Shown here piece by piece: positions 43,525-53,136 of a stretch of 64,000 bases of DNA (positions are counted from its first letter, which is position 1; every line of letters begins with the position of its first letter). The DNA comes from Streptomyces sp. SPB162 (lineage in GTDB: Bacteria > Actinomycetota > Actinomycetes > Streptomycetales > Streptomycetaceae): NCBI RefSeq assembly GCF_029504575.1, contig NZ_JAQFII010000001.1, positions 4,905,001 to 4,969,000 on the forward strand, written 5' to 3'. Made by a program: the position numbers and the translations under genes. Under the pieces are notes generated by a model. The model was not told where the DNA came from, ran no database searches, and saw nothing but the letters and a program-made list of their open reading frames with translations.

Positions 43525-43553
43525 CCTACGGCACCGTAGGTTACGGCACCGTA
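43525..43553. promoter_or_regulatory. Tandem palindromic operators before the hemolysin III gene
   Basis: CCTACGG-CA-CCGTAGG (43525-43540) is a perfect palindrome, and TACGGCACCGTA (43542-43553) repeats its core one base later. Two adjacent copies of TACGG-n2-CCGTA 15-40 bases before the start look like a TetR-type operator. Regulators of lipid genes in Streptomyces bind sites of this shape; which one binds here is unknown. Confidence 0.6.
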
Positions 43554-43784
43554 GCTTTGGTGGGTGGAAGTGGCGATGCTCACCCTTCGCGCCCTGGACA
43601 GATCGGGTTTTCTCCCCTGACACTCATATGAGTGAGGTCGGCACCGGATGAGCGGCCACGTGGTGTCCGGGTCGCAGCCCCCAAGGGGCCGAGGTAGTTC
43701 CACCATGCGGACTGCAGGACTAGAGTCCGCAAAACCCTCAAATCTGACGCCGAATCTGTGCAAATTCGGCGGGACGGAGCGATC

Positions 43785-45596
<1,812 letters not shown>

Positions 45597-45660
45597 CGAC
45601 CCGCCTCCGGCGCGGTTCCCCCCTCACGGGTGCCCCCGCCGGGCTCGGAGACACGAACTC

Positions 45661-45699
45661 GGGCAGACCACCCGCATGTGCGATGCGGGTGGCCTGCCC
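45661..45699. terminator. First hairpin after pckG
   Basis: A 17-bp stem with one mismatch (45661-45677 with 45683-45699) and a 5-base loop lies 64 bases past the pckG stop. Confidence 0.7.
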
Positions 45700-45773
45700 G
45701 GTGGCGCGGCCCGACCGCACGGCAGACACCCCGACCAAGACCGTCTGCCGGACGGACCGGTGCCAACCCTCAC

Positions 45774-45817
45774 CCCGAGGGCCCGGTCACGACTCGCGTC
45801 GTGACCGGGCCCTCGGG
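45774..45817. terminator. Second, very strong bidirectional terminator
   Basis: A perfect 20-bp stem (45774-45793 with 45798-45817) and a 4-base loop separate the convergent pckG and aminotransferase genes. A smaller hairpin (about 45719-45754) lies between this and the first one, so the 294-bp gap is almost wholly terminator sequence. Confidence 0.85.
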
Positions 45818-45890
45818 TGTTTCCGGCGGGGCAGGCGGGATGCCGACCGGGGCCGGCGGCCGCCGCCGGCACGACCGCCCGCCGCCGGCG

Positions 45891-47105
45891 TCACGGCTGG
45901 CTGTAACCGTCCAGGAAGCGCGCGATGCGCGCGACCGCCTCCGTCAGGTCGTCGGCGTACGGCAGCGTCACGATGCGGAAGTGGTCCGGCTCGTGCCAGT
46001 TGAAGCCGGTGCCGTGCACGACCATGATCTTCTCCGCGCGCAGCAGGTCGAGGACCATCTGCCGGTCGTCCTTGATCTTGTAGACGCTCGGATCCAGCCG
46101 GGGGAACAGGTAGAGCGCGCCCTTCGGCTTGACGCAGGTGACGCCGGGGATCTGGGTGAGCGCGTCATAGGCGGCGTCGCGCTGCGCCAGCAGCCGGCCG
46201 CCCGGCAGGATGAGGCTGTTGATCGACTGGTGGCCGCCGAGCGCGGTGGCGATCGCGTGCTGCGCGGGCATATTGGCGCACAGCCGCATGTTGGCCAGGA
46301 TCGTCAGACCCTCGATGTAGCTGGAGGCGTGCGCCTTGGGCCCGCACACCGCCATCCAGCCGCTGCGGTACCCCGCCACCCGGTACGCCTTGGACAACCC
46401 GTTGAACGTCAGGGTCAGCAGGTCCGGGGCGATGGCCGCGGTCGGGGTGTGGGTGGCGCCGTCGTAAAGGATCTTGTCGTAGATCTCGTCGGAGCAGACG
46501 ATCAGCTTGTGGCGGCGCGCGATGTCCGTGAGGCCGCGCAGCATCTCGTCGTCGTAGACGGCGCCCGTCGGGTTGTTCGGGTTGATGATGACGATGGCCT
46601 TGGTGCGGTCGGTGACCTTGCGCTCGATGTCCGCGAGGTCCGGCATCCAGTCGGCCTGCTCGTCGCAGCGGTAGTGCACCGCGGTACCGCCGGCCAGCGA
46701 GACCGACGCCGTCCACAGCGGGTAGTCGGGCGCGGGGACCAGCACCTCGTCACCGTCGTCGAGCAGTGCCTGCATCGACATCTGGATGAGCTCGGAGACG
46801 CCGTTGCCGAGGTAGACGTCGTCGACCTCCAGCGGGATGCCCTTGGTCTGGTAGTGCTGCATCACCGCCCGGCGCGCCGAGAGGAGGCCCTTCGCGTCGC
46901 CGTACCCATGCGCGCTGCCCAGGGTGCGCAGCATGTCCTCGAGGATCTCGGGCGGGCACTCGAAACCGAAGGGCGCCGGATTGCCGGTGTTGAGCTTGAG
47001 GATGCGGTGGCCCGCCGCCTCGAGCCGCATCGCCTCTTCGAGGACCGGGCCCCGGATCTCGTAACAGACATTCGCGAGCTTCGTGGACTGGATCACCTGC
47101 TGCAT
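45891..47105 (-). CDS. Class I aminotransferase, alanine transaminase (AlaA-like)
   Basis: 404 residues from the ATG at 47105, which has AAGGTGA upstream and matches the family N-terminus (QVIQSTKLANVCYEIRGPVL). PLP fold type I: GNGVSELIQMSMQALLDDGDEV, IINPNNPTGAVY, SDEIYDKILYDG, the PLP lysine in TFNGLSKAYRVAGYRSGW, and the substrate-carboxylate arginine in HFRIVTLP. The N-terminal KLNTGNPAPFGF and overall length match bacterial AlaA/AlaT enzymes exchanging alanine and glutamate amino groups. It is a single-gene unit. Confidence 0.9.
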   Translation of the reverse strand: MQQVIQSTKLANVCYEIRGPVLEEAMRLEAAGHRILKLNTGNPAPFGFECPPEILEDMLRTLGSAHGYGDAKGLLSARRAVMQHYQTKGIPLEVDDVYLGNGVSELIQMSMQALLDDGDEVLVPAPDYPLWTASVSLAGGTAVHYRCDEQADWMPDLADIERKVTDRTKAIVIINPNNPTGAVYDDEMLRGLTDIARRHKLIVCSDEIYDKILYDGATHTPTAAIAPDLLTLTFNGLSKAYRVAGYRSGWMAVCGPKAHASSYIEGLTILANMRLCANMPAQHAIATALGGHQSINSLILPGGRLLAQRDAAYDALTQIPGVTCVKPKGALYLFPRLDPSVYKIKDDRQMVLDLLRAEKIMVVHGTGFNWHEPDHFRIVTLPYADDLTEAVARIARFLDGYSQP

Positions 47106-47462
47106 GCCCGTCACCTTACGGGCGCGTACGGCTGCCCGCCCGGTGTTTTTCGCCACGTCGGGACGGGCGGGAGCCCCGCTGCCACCCTGGCCCGGTAGCG
47201 TCGCCCCACTTGTCTCGCCCCGCACCACTGCTGTACTCCCACCTCAGCGACGAGCGTCTTTGCCCCCGGACGCGATCTGCTGGCCGCGGGACGGGTCGCC
47301 GAACAACGGGCGGGGCTGCTCGTCGCGTCCCGGGGCTCCACACCGTTCACCCTGGCGGTCGACGCCGGCCGGGGGATGGGCAGGAGCAGCCGGCTGCGGC
47401 CGGTCGACGCCCGGCTGGGCGAAGCGCCCGGCGTGCAGACCGTCTGGCCGGGGTCCACCAGC
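47106..47462. other. Intergenic region with a coding-like remnant
   Basis: 357 bp between the aminotransferase start and the D-aminoacylase end. On the plus strand, about 47250-47470 has an open frame with strong third-position GC and protein-like content (GRDLLAAGRVAEQRAGLLVA, then SRGSTPFTLAVDAG), but no start or ribosome site. It continues as the antisense frame of the next gene. It may be a decayed gene. No family was recognised. Confidence 0.35.
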
Positions 47463-49106
47463 TCAGCCGCGAACGGGCCGGGCGCTCCCGCTGACAGCGC
47501 CCGTCTCCCGCCGTACCGACCGGCCCGCCAGGACGTCCGTCCGCCGCCCGTCCTCGATCACGAAGCGGCCGTCGATGAGGACGTGCGGGATGCCGGTCGG
47601 CAGGGCGCGGGGGGCGGCGAAGGTGGAGCCGGCTGCCACGGTTGCCGGGTCGAAGAGGACCAGGTCCGCCCGGTAGCCCTCGCGGACCAGGCCGCGGTCG
47701 GGCAGCCGCAGCCGGGCGGCCGGGCGGGAGGTGAGGTGCGCGACACACTCCTCCAGGGAGAGGACACCCAGCTCGCGCACGTACTTGCCCAGGTATTCGG
47801 GGAAGGTCCCGTAAGCGCGCGGGTGCGGCTTGTAGCCCGTCAGGATGCCGTCGCTGCCGCCGGTGTGGACGCGGTGCCGCATGATCGCCCGGACGTTCTC
47901 CTCGTGGCCGACGTGCTGCAGGATCGTCGTCCCCAGCCGGTCGGCGATCAGCAGCCGCCGGGCAGTGACGAACGGCTCCTCGCCGCGCTCGGCCGCGCTG
48001 CGCGCGACGGTCCTGCCGACGCAGCCCGCGAGCCCCGGGTCGCTCACCCCGGAGACCTCGATCGTCGCCCAGTCCATCGGCACGCCGTGGCAGCCGTCAG
48101 CCCCCTCGACCTCCATCACGTGGCGGATCCGCTCCGCCGTCACGTCGTCCCGCAGCCGCGCGAGCGTCGCCTCCGGGCCGCCTTCCGTCGCCCAGCTCGG
48201 CAGCATCGCCGCGAGCGTCGTACAGCCGGGGAGGTAGGGGTACGTGTCGAGCGAGATGTCGGAGCCCGCGTCCAGGGCGCGGTCCAGCAGCGCCAGCAGC
48301 TCCGGGGCCCTGCCCTTGTTCACCCCGAAGTTCATGGTCGCGTGCGCCAGGTGCAGGGCGCAGCCGGCGTCCCGGGTCAGCGCCACCATCTCCTCGTACG
48401 CCTGCAGCGCGCCGGCCCCGTAGGAGCGGTGGTGCGGGCAGTAGTAGCCGTCGTACGCCGCCACCACCCGGCACAGCTCGGTGAGTTCGGCGTCCGACGC
48501 GTACATCCCCGGCGTGTACGTCAGCCCGGAGGACAGCCCGACCGCGCCCTGTTCCAGCCCCTCCGCCACCAGCCGCTTCATCGTGGCGACCTCGGCCGCC
48601 GTGGCCGGGCGGTCCTCCCAGCCCAGCGTCAGCATCCGTACGGTGCCCTGCGGGACGAGGTAGGCGGCGTTCACCGCGATGCCCCGGTCGAGCCGGTCCA
48701 GGTACTCGCCGACGCTGCGCCAGTCGAAGTCGATGTCCGAGCCGTCGCCGTTCCACCCGGTGATCTGCGCGCGGACCTCGGCGAGGGTGCGGTCGTCGAC
48801 GGGCGCGTACGACAACCCGTCCTGCCCCAGCACCTCCAGCGTCACGCCCTGGGCCGCCTTCGCGGAGTGGTCGGGGTCCCGCAGCAGGGCCAGATCGCTG
48901 TGCGCGTGCATGTCGATGAAGCCGGGGGCGAGCGCCAGACCGCCCGCGTCGACGACGCGGGTCCCGGTCAGCCGACCGCCCCCGGAGCGCGCCTCGTCCT
49001 CGCGCCGGATCTCGGTGATCCGGCCCCCGCCGATGCCGACGTCGGCCGGGTAGGCGGCCTCGCCGCTCCCGTCGATGACGCTCACGTCGCGGAACACGAG
49101 ATCCAT
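47463..49106 (-). CDS. N-acyl-D-amino-acid deacylase (D-aminoacylase)
   Basis: 547 residues from the ATG at 49106 (AGAGGAAAGG upstream). Amidohydrolase fold: the metal site FIDMHAHSDLALL, the bridging region EVLGQDGLSYAP, ISLDTYPYLPG, and the catalytic aspartate in VHTGGSDGIL. GSGEAAYPADVGIGGGRITEI is the N-terminal beta-sandwich. The enzyme hydrolyses N-acyl-D-amino acids to D-amino acids, or acts on related N-acyl-D-glutamate/aspartate compounds. Next to it are a D-serine-dehydratase-like gene and, divergently, RidA and a GntP permease, consistent with D-amino-acid use. Confidence 0.9.
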   Translation of the reverse strand: MDLVFRDVSVIDGSGEAAYPADVGIGGGRITEIRREDEARSGGGRLTGTRVVDAGGLALAPGFIDMHAHSDLALLRDPDHSAKAAQGVTLEVLGQDGLSYAPVDDRTLAEVRAQITGWNGDGSDIDFDWRSVGEYLDRLDRGIAVNAAYLVPQGTVRMLTLGWEDRPATAAEVATMKRLVAEGLEQGAVGLSSGLTYTPGMYASDAELTELCRVVAAYDGYYCPHHRSYGAGALQAYEEMVALTRDAGCALHLAHATMNFGVNKGRAPELLALLDRALDAGSDISLDTYPYLPGCTTLAAMLPSWATEGGPEATLARLRDDVTAERIRHVMEVEGADGCHGVPMDWATIEVSGVSDPGLAGCVGRTVARSAAERGEEPFVTARRLLIADRLGTTILQHVGHEENVRAIMRHRVHTGGSDGILTGYKPHPRAYGTFPEYLGKYVRELGVLSLEECVAHLTSRPAARLRLPDRGLVREGYRADLVLFDPATVAAGSTFAAPRALPTGIPHVLIDGRFVIEDGRRTDVLAGRSVRRETGAVSGSARPVRG

Positions 49107-49145
49107 TGCCGGTGCCTTTCCTCTGCTCGGACGGGTGACGTGACG

Positions 49146-49306
49146 AGTGCTTTGGCCGGAAGGTTCACCGGTTCGCGACGCCCGGCACGGCACTTCGCCG
49201 CGTTGTCGAAGTCGTCCGAGTACGCCCCGTACGAGGACGATCCTCCGCCGTGCGACGCACCACGCCGGACGCCGCGAACCAGGCGAACCCTTCCGGCCAG
49301 AGCACT
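49146..49306. mobile_element. MITE-like inverted-repeat element (copy 2)
   Basis: About 161 bp bounded by inverted repeats of about 22 bp: AGTGCTTTGGCCGGAAGG at the left and the complement of AGTGCTCTGGCCGGAAGG at the right. No coding capacity. Its centre (ctccgccgtgcga..gcaccacgcc, about 49242-49273) matches the centre of the element at 7583-7788. The right end overlaps the TAG stop of the D-serine-dehydratase-like gene (49305-49307), within a CTAG. The outer repeats differ from copy 1, so they are related but distinct elements. Confidence 0.7.
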
Positions 49307-50588
49307 AGAAGAACGTGCGGATGTAGTCCGTGACCGTGCCGTTCCCCTCGACCATGGGCAGCAGCTTCCACTTGTCGAAGGCCGTGCAGGGGTGGGAGAG
49401 GCCGAGGCCGACCCATTCGCCGATCTCCAGACCGGCGCCGGGGGCGATGGCGACGAAGGCGTGCTGGTCGGACAGGGCCGTCACCGTCAGCCCGGTGGCC
49501 GGGCGCAGCGCGCCGTCCGTGCCGCGGACGACCTGGGGTTCCGGCAGCCCGAGGTCGAAGGACGCGTCGCGCTTGCCCGCGTTGAGGAAGGCGAGGGCTG
49601 CCTCCGGCTTCGAGACGACCTGGGCCCACAGCCGGAACGCGGGCCGCAGGGCGCCTTCCTCGGGGATGCGGTCGTGGAACGGGGTGATCTCGCGGTAGTG
49701 GCCGTCGTCATGGGTGATGTACGCGCCCGAGCGCAGCAGCTTGAGCAGCGGCTTCGAGAAGCTCCCCGCCTCCACCGGCTGGAAGACCTCGGCGACCGCG
49801 TCGAACCACCCGCTGCCGCCCGCGCTGAGGATGATCTCGTCGGCGTCCGCGAAGCGTCCGGCGGCGTCGAAGTCCCGGGTGAGGGCGACGAGCCGGTTCA
49901 GCCAGCCGCGGACGGTCTCCGGGGTCTTGACGGGGATCTCGCCCTCGTACCCGGCGACTCCGACGAGCCGCAGGTGGCGGGCGGCGCCGACGGCGTCGGC
50001 GACCTCGGCGGCCGCCGCGGCACCGCGGACGCCGGTCCGGCCGCCCTCCTCGCCCAGCTCCACGACGACGTCGACGGGCCGGGCACCATCGGCGGCCGCG
50101 AGCGCCGCGTCCATCAGTTCCACGCCGCGTACGGAGTCGACGTAGCAGGCGAAGCGGAAGTCCGGGTCGGCGGCGAGTTCGGCGGCGAGCCAGCGCAGCG
50201 CGGCGGCGTCGACCAACTCATTGGCGAGGAAGATCCGTTGGACGCCGAAGGCGCGGTACACCCGGACCTGGGTGGGGACGGCGGCCGTGATGCCCCAGGC
50301 GCCGTAGGCGATCTGGCGGGCGAAGAGCTGCGGCGCCATGGACGTCTTGCCGTGCGGGGCGAAGGCGAGGCCGTACTTCTCGGAGTAGCTCTCCATCAGC
50401 GCGAGATTGTGCTCCAGGGACTCGGCGGACAGCGTGAGCACCGGAGTGGTGAAGCCGCCGTCGAAGAGTGAGCGCCGCTCGGCCGCCAGCTCGCCGAGGG
50501 TCAGCTCCGCGGCGTCCGGCGGCAGGCCCTTGAAGCGGTGGCCGACCTGCTCCTCGTGCAGCCGCTCGGTCGTCTTCGCGACGTCCAT
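49305..50588 (-). CDS. D-serine dehydratase-like/D-threonine aldolase-like PLP enzyme
   Basis: 427 residues from the ATG at 50588 behind GGAGG. The N-terminal alanine-racemase-type barrel has the PLP lysine in FAPHGKTSMAPQLF. The C-terminal domain ends with the metal-binding GLSHPCTAFDKWKL (His and Cys, as in the zinc site of eukaryotic-type D-serine dehydratase). It probably deaminates a D-hydroxy amino acid such as D-serine or D-threonine to an oxo acid via an enamine. RidA (52602-53018), which hydrolyses such enamines, is encoded divergently 2 kb away. Known relatives are also annotated as amino acid deaminases. Confidence 0.85.
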   Translation of the reverse strand: MDVAKTTERLHEEQVGHRFKGLPPDAAELTLGELAAERRSLFDGGFTTPVLTLSAESLEHNLALMESYSEKYGLAFAPHGKTSMAPQLFARQIAYGAWGITAAVPTQVRVYRAFGVQRIFLANELVDAAALRWLAAELAADPDFRFACYVDSVRGVELMDAALAAADGARPVDVVVELGEEGGRTGVRGAAAAAEVADAVGAARHLRLVGVAGYEGEIPVKTPETVRGWLNRLVALTRDFDAAGRFADADEIILSAGGSGWFDAVAEVFQPVEAGSFSKPLLKLLRSGAYITHDDGHYREITPFHDRIPEEGALRPAFRLWAQVVSKPEAALAFLNAGKRDASFDLGLPEPQVVRGTDGALRPATGLTVTALSDQHAFVAIAPGAGLEIGEWVGLGLSHPCTAFDKWKLLPMVEGNGTVTDYIRTFF

Positions 50589-50623
50589 GGAACCTCCTGG
50601 AGAATCTCTGCGCGGACCTTTGT

Positions 50624-50640
50624 GTTGCAACATATGCAAC
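50624..50640. promoter_or_regulatory. Palindromic operator between the divergent catabolic operons
   Basis: GTTGCA-acata-TGCAAC is a perfect 6-bp inverted repeat with a 5-base spacer, and a third TTGCA half-site follows at about 50647-50651. It sits in the 170-bp region between the D-serine-dehydratase-like gene and the kinase-IclR-RidA-GntP operon. The IclR protein encoded at 51844 is the probable ligand. Confidence 0.6.
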
Positions 50641-50758
50641 GTCCATTGCATGTCTTGCTTTGAGCTGTCTAACATCCCGGCAAGCACCGGGTCAACGGTG
50701 TGTGAAGCGCCGGCCATGGCCCGCAGGGGCCGGACCCCCATGAGGAGCGAGAGCGACC

Positions 50759-51847
50759 GTGACCGCAGTCCCGAGCGGCCCGCAGTTCGATGTGGCGTGC
50801 CTTGGCGAGTCCATGGTCACCTTCGTGCCCTCGCAGCCCGGCAGCCTCGCCGACGTACCCGCCTTCCACCGTGGGATCGGCGGCGCCGAGTCGAACGTCG
50901 CCTGCGCGCTGGCCCGCTCCGGTCACAGTGCCCGCTGGATCAGCCGGGTCGGCGGCGACGGCTTCGGCGACCACCTGATCCGCGCCGTCGCCGCGACCGG
51001 TGTCGACGTCACCGCCGTCCAGCGCGACGCCGACCGCCCCACCGGCATCTACTTCAAGGAGCAACTGGCGGACCGCACCGCCGTGCTCTACTACCGCGCC
51101 GGCTCCGCGGCCGCCGCCATGTCCCCGGAGACCGTGCACCGCCGCGACGCCTGGTCCGGCCGCATCCTGCACCTGTCCGGCATCACCGCCGCGCTGTCGC
51201 CCGAGTGCCGCGCCCTGATGCGCTCCCTGGTCGCGCGCGAACCGGGCCGGCCCCTCGTCTCCTACGACGTGAACTTCCGCCCGGCCCTGTGGCGCACCGG
51301 CGACGACCCCTGGTTGCTCGCGGAACTCGCCCGCGGCTGCGACATCGTCTTCGTCGGCGAGGACGAGGCGCAGGACGCCTGGGGGCTGGCCGACGCGGCC
51401 GCCATCCGCACCGCGCTCCCCGAGCCCACCGTCCTCGTCGTCAAGCAGGGCAGCGCGGGCGCCACCGCGTTCACGGGCGACACCGCGACCTTCGTCCCCG
51501 CGCTCGGTGTCGACGTCGTCGAGCCGGTCGGCGCGGGCGACGCGTTCGCCGCCGGGTTCCTCTCCGCCACCCTGCGCGGACTGCCCCTCGCCGACCGGCT
51601 CCGCCACGGGCACGTCATGGCCGCCGCCGCCCTCACCGTCCCCGGCGACCTCGGCACGCCACCCGCCCGCGCCCACGCCGACGCCCTTGTCGCCCTCGGC
51701 GACGAAGCGTGGGGGACACTGCGCCTGGGCCCCGGATGGACGGACCGGGCCGGTGGGACGGAACCGGCCGCACGGACGGACCGGACCGGTGGGACGGGAC
51801 CGGCCCGACAGACGGCTCGGGCCGGACGGACGGAGAAGGACAGATGA
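50759..51847 (+). CDS. PfkB-family sugar kinase (2-keto-3-deoxygluconate kinase-like)
   Basis: 362 residues from GTG 50759. Ribokinase fold: ACLGESMVTFVP, GGAESNVACALARSG (first PfkB signature), SRVGGDGFGDHL, and the catalytic EPVGAGDAFAAGFLSATL with the conserved GAGD aspartate. This pattern is closest to KdgK, which phosphorylates 2-keto-3-deoxygluconate, but other keto-sugar acids are possible. The last 40 residues are a low-complexity tail of Gly-Gly-Thr/Arg-Thr-Asp repeats without counterpart in the family. It is the first gene of an operon with iclR, ridA and gntP and overlaps iclR by ATGA. Confidence 0.87.
   Translation: MTAVPSGPQFDVACLGESMVTFVPSQPGSLADVPAFHRGIGGAESNVACALARSGHSARWISRVGGDGFGDHLIRAVAATGVDVTAVQRDADRPTGIYFKEQLADRTAVLYYRAGSAAAAMSPETVHRRDAWSGRILHLSGITAALSPECRALMRSLVAREPGRPLVSYDVNFRPALWRTGDDPWLLAELARGCDIVFVGEDEAQDAWGLADAAAIRTALPEPTVLVVKQGSAGATAFTGDTATFVPALGVDVVEPVGAGDAFAAGFLSATLRGLPLADRLRHGHVMAAAALTVPGDLGTPPARAHADALVALGDEAWGTLRLGPGWTDRAGGTEPAARTDRTGGTGPARQTARAGRTEKDR
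51739..51835 (+). repeat. Imperfect GC-rich repeats encoding the kinase tail
   Basis: Short repeats of the type 'gaccgggccggtgggacgg' recur two to three times and encode the non-conserved C-terminal tail of the PfkB-type kinase, just before the iclR start. They may have arisen by slippage and extended the reading frame. Confidence 0.6.
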
Positions 51848-52605
51848 GCCAAACAGTCGACCGCGCGCTGCGCATCCTGCCGCTGCTCGCGGAGGGACCC
51901 GCCAACCTCGAACAGGTGGCCACCCGCCTCGACGTCCACAAGTCCACGGCACTCCGGCTGCTGCGCACTTTGCACGAACACGGCATGGTCTACCGCCAGG
52001 AGGACCAGCGCTACCGGCTCGGCGCCCGGCTCTTCGCCCTCGCCCAGCAGGCCATGGAGACGCTGGACGTGCGGGAGATCGCCCACCCGCATCTCCTCGC
52101 GCTCAACGAGAAGATCGGCCACACCGTCCACCTCGCGGTCTACGAGGAGGGCGAGGTCGTCTACATCGACAAGGTCGAGAGCCGGTACCCGGTACGGATG
52201 TACTCGCGGATCGGCAAGCCCGTCGCGATCACCGTGGCCGCCGTCGCCAAGTTGCTCCTGTCCGACCTCCCCGAAGCCGAGCGCCGCTCCATCGCCGAGC
52301 GCCTCGAATACCCCAAGTACACGGCCAGGTCGACACCCGACGCGGCCGCCTTCCTCACCGAGCTGCTGCGCGTGCGCGACCAGGGCTGGGCCACCGACCT
52401 CGGCGGCCACGAGGAATCCATCAACTGCGTCGGCGCCCCCATCAGGGGCGCGGACGGCAGGATCGCCGCGGCGATGTCCGTCTCCGCGCCGAACGTCGTC
52501 GTCACTGCCGACGAACTGCTCAAACTGCGCCCGCTGATCCTCCGTACCGCGGAGGCCATCAGCCGGGAGTACTCAGGCAACACCGTTTCGAAGGACACCC
52601 CATGA
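51844..52605 (+). CDS. IclR-family transcriptional regulator
   Basis: 253 residues; ATG 51844 overlaps the kinase stop. Winged HTH at about 3-65 (TVDRALRILPLLAEGPANLE, VATRLDVHKSTALRLLRTL), then the IclR effector domain with KIGHTVHLAVYEEGEVVYIDK, the conserved late cysteine in ESINCVGAPIRG, and AAMSVSAPNVV. IclR dimers bind palindromes and respond to small acids. It most likely controls its own operon and the divergent D-serine-dehydratase-like gene through the GTTGCA...TGCAAC site at 50624-50640. Confidence 0.93.
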   Translation: MSQTVDRALRILPLLAEGPANLEQVATRLDVHKSTALRLLRTLHEHGMVYRQEDQRYRLGARLFALAQQAMETLDVREIAHPHLLALNEKIGHTVHLAVYEEGEVVYIDKVESRYPVRMYSRIGKPVAITVAAVAKLLLSDLPEAERRSIAERLEYPKYTARSTPDAAAFLTELLRVRDQGWATDLGGHEESINCVGAPIRGADGRIAAAMSVSAPNVVVTADELLKLRPLILRTAEAISREYSGNTVSKDTP

Positions 52606-53018
52606 GCGACACGAACGCCACCAAGACCGCCATCACCCCGGCGACCCACACCACCCCGCCCGCCAAGTTCTCGCACGGCGTGCGCAAGGGCAACCTCCTC
52701 CAGGTCGCCGGCCAGGTCGGCTTCCTGCCGGGGGTGGACGGCCAGGCCCCCACCCCCGCGGGACCGACCCTCCGCGAACAGACCCTCCAGACGTTCGCGA
52801 ACGTCCAGGCGATCCTCGAAGAGGGCGGCTCCTCCTGGGAGGACGTCATCATGACGCGCGTCTACCTCACGGACACCGCGCACTTCGCCGAGTTCAACAC
52901 GATCTACAACGAGTACTTCGCCGGCCTGAAGGAAGCCCCGTCGGCCCGCACCACCGTCTACGTCGGCCTCCCCGCCGGCCTGCTGATCGAGATCGACGCG
53001 CTGGCCGTCCTCGGCTGA
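52602..53018 (+). CDS. ridA: RidA-family enamine/imine deaminase
   Basis: 138 residues, ATGA overlap with iclR. YjgF/YER057c fold: FSHGVRKGNLLQVAGQVGFLPG, TFANVQAILEEGGSSWEDVI, TRVYLTDTAHFAEFNTIYNEYF, then the catalytic-arginine motif SARTTVYVGLPAGLLIEIDALA. RidA hydrolyses reactive enamines produced by PLP dehydratases, which fits the D-serine-dehydratase-like gene nearby. The N-terminus (about 1-20) is extended and Thr-rich. Confidence 0.92.
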   Translation: MSDTNATKTAITPATHTTPPAKFSHGVRKGNLLQVAGQVGFLPGVDGQAPTPAGPTLREQTLQTFANVQAILEEGGSSWEDVIMTRVYLTDTAHFAEFNTIYNEYFAGLKEAPSARTTVYVGLPAGLLIEIDALAVLG

Positions 53019-53136
53019 TCCGCTTCCCCTTGCAGCACCGCACCACCGACCCCCAGCCGCCGCACGGCACGGCGCCCACACCACGGGCGCCATGCCGCGG
53101 TCCCCCCTGCCCGCACACCGAATACGGAGTCCCCAC

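Noticed and set aside
47376..50471. Plus-strand open frame of 1031 codons opposite the D-aminoacylase and D-serine-dehydratase-like genes
   Set aside because: It runs across two real genes and the mobile element between them; only its first part, before 47470, looks coding-like and is reported separately.
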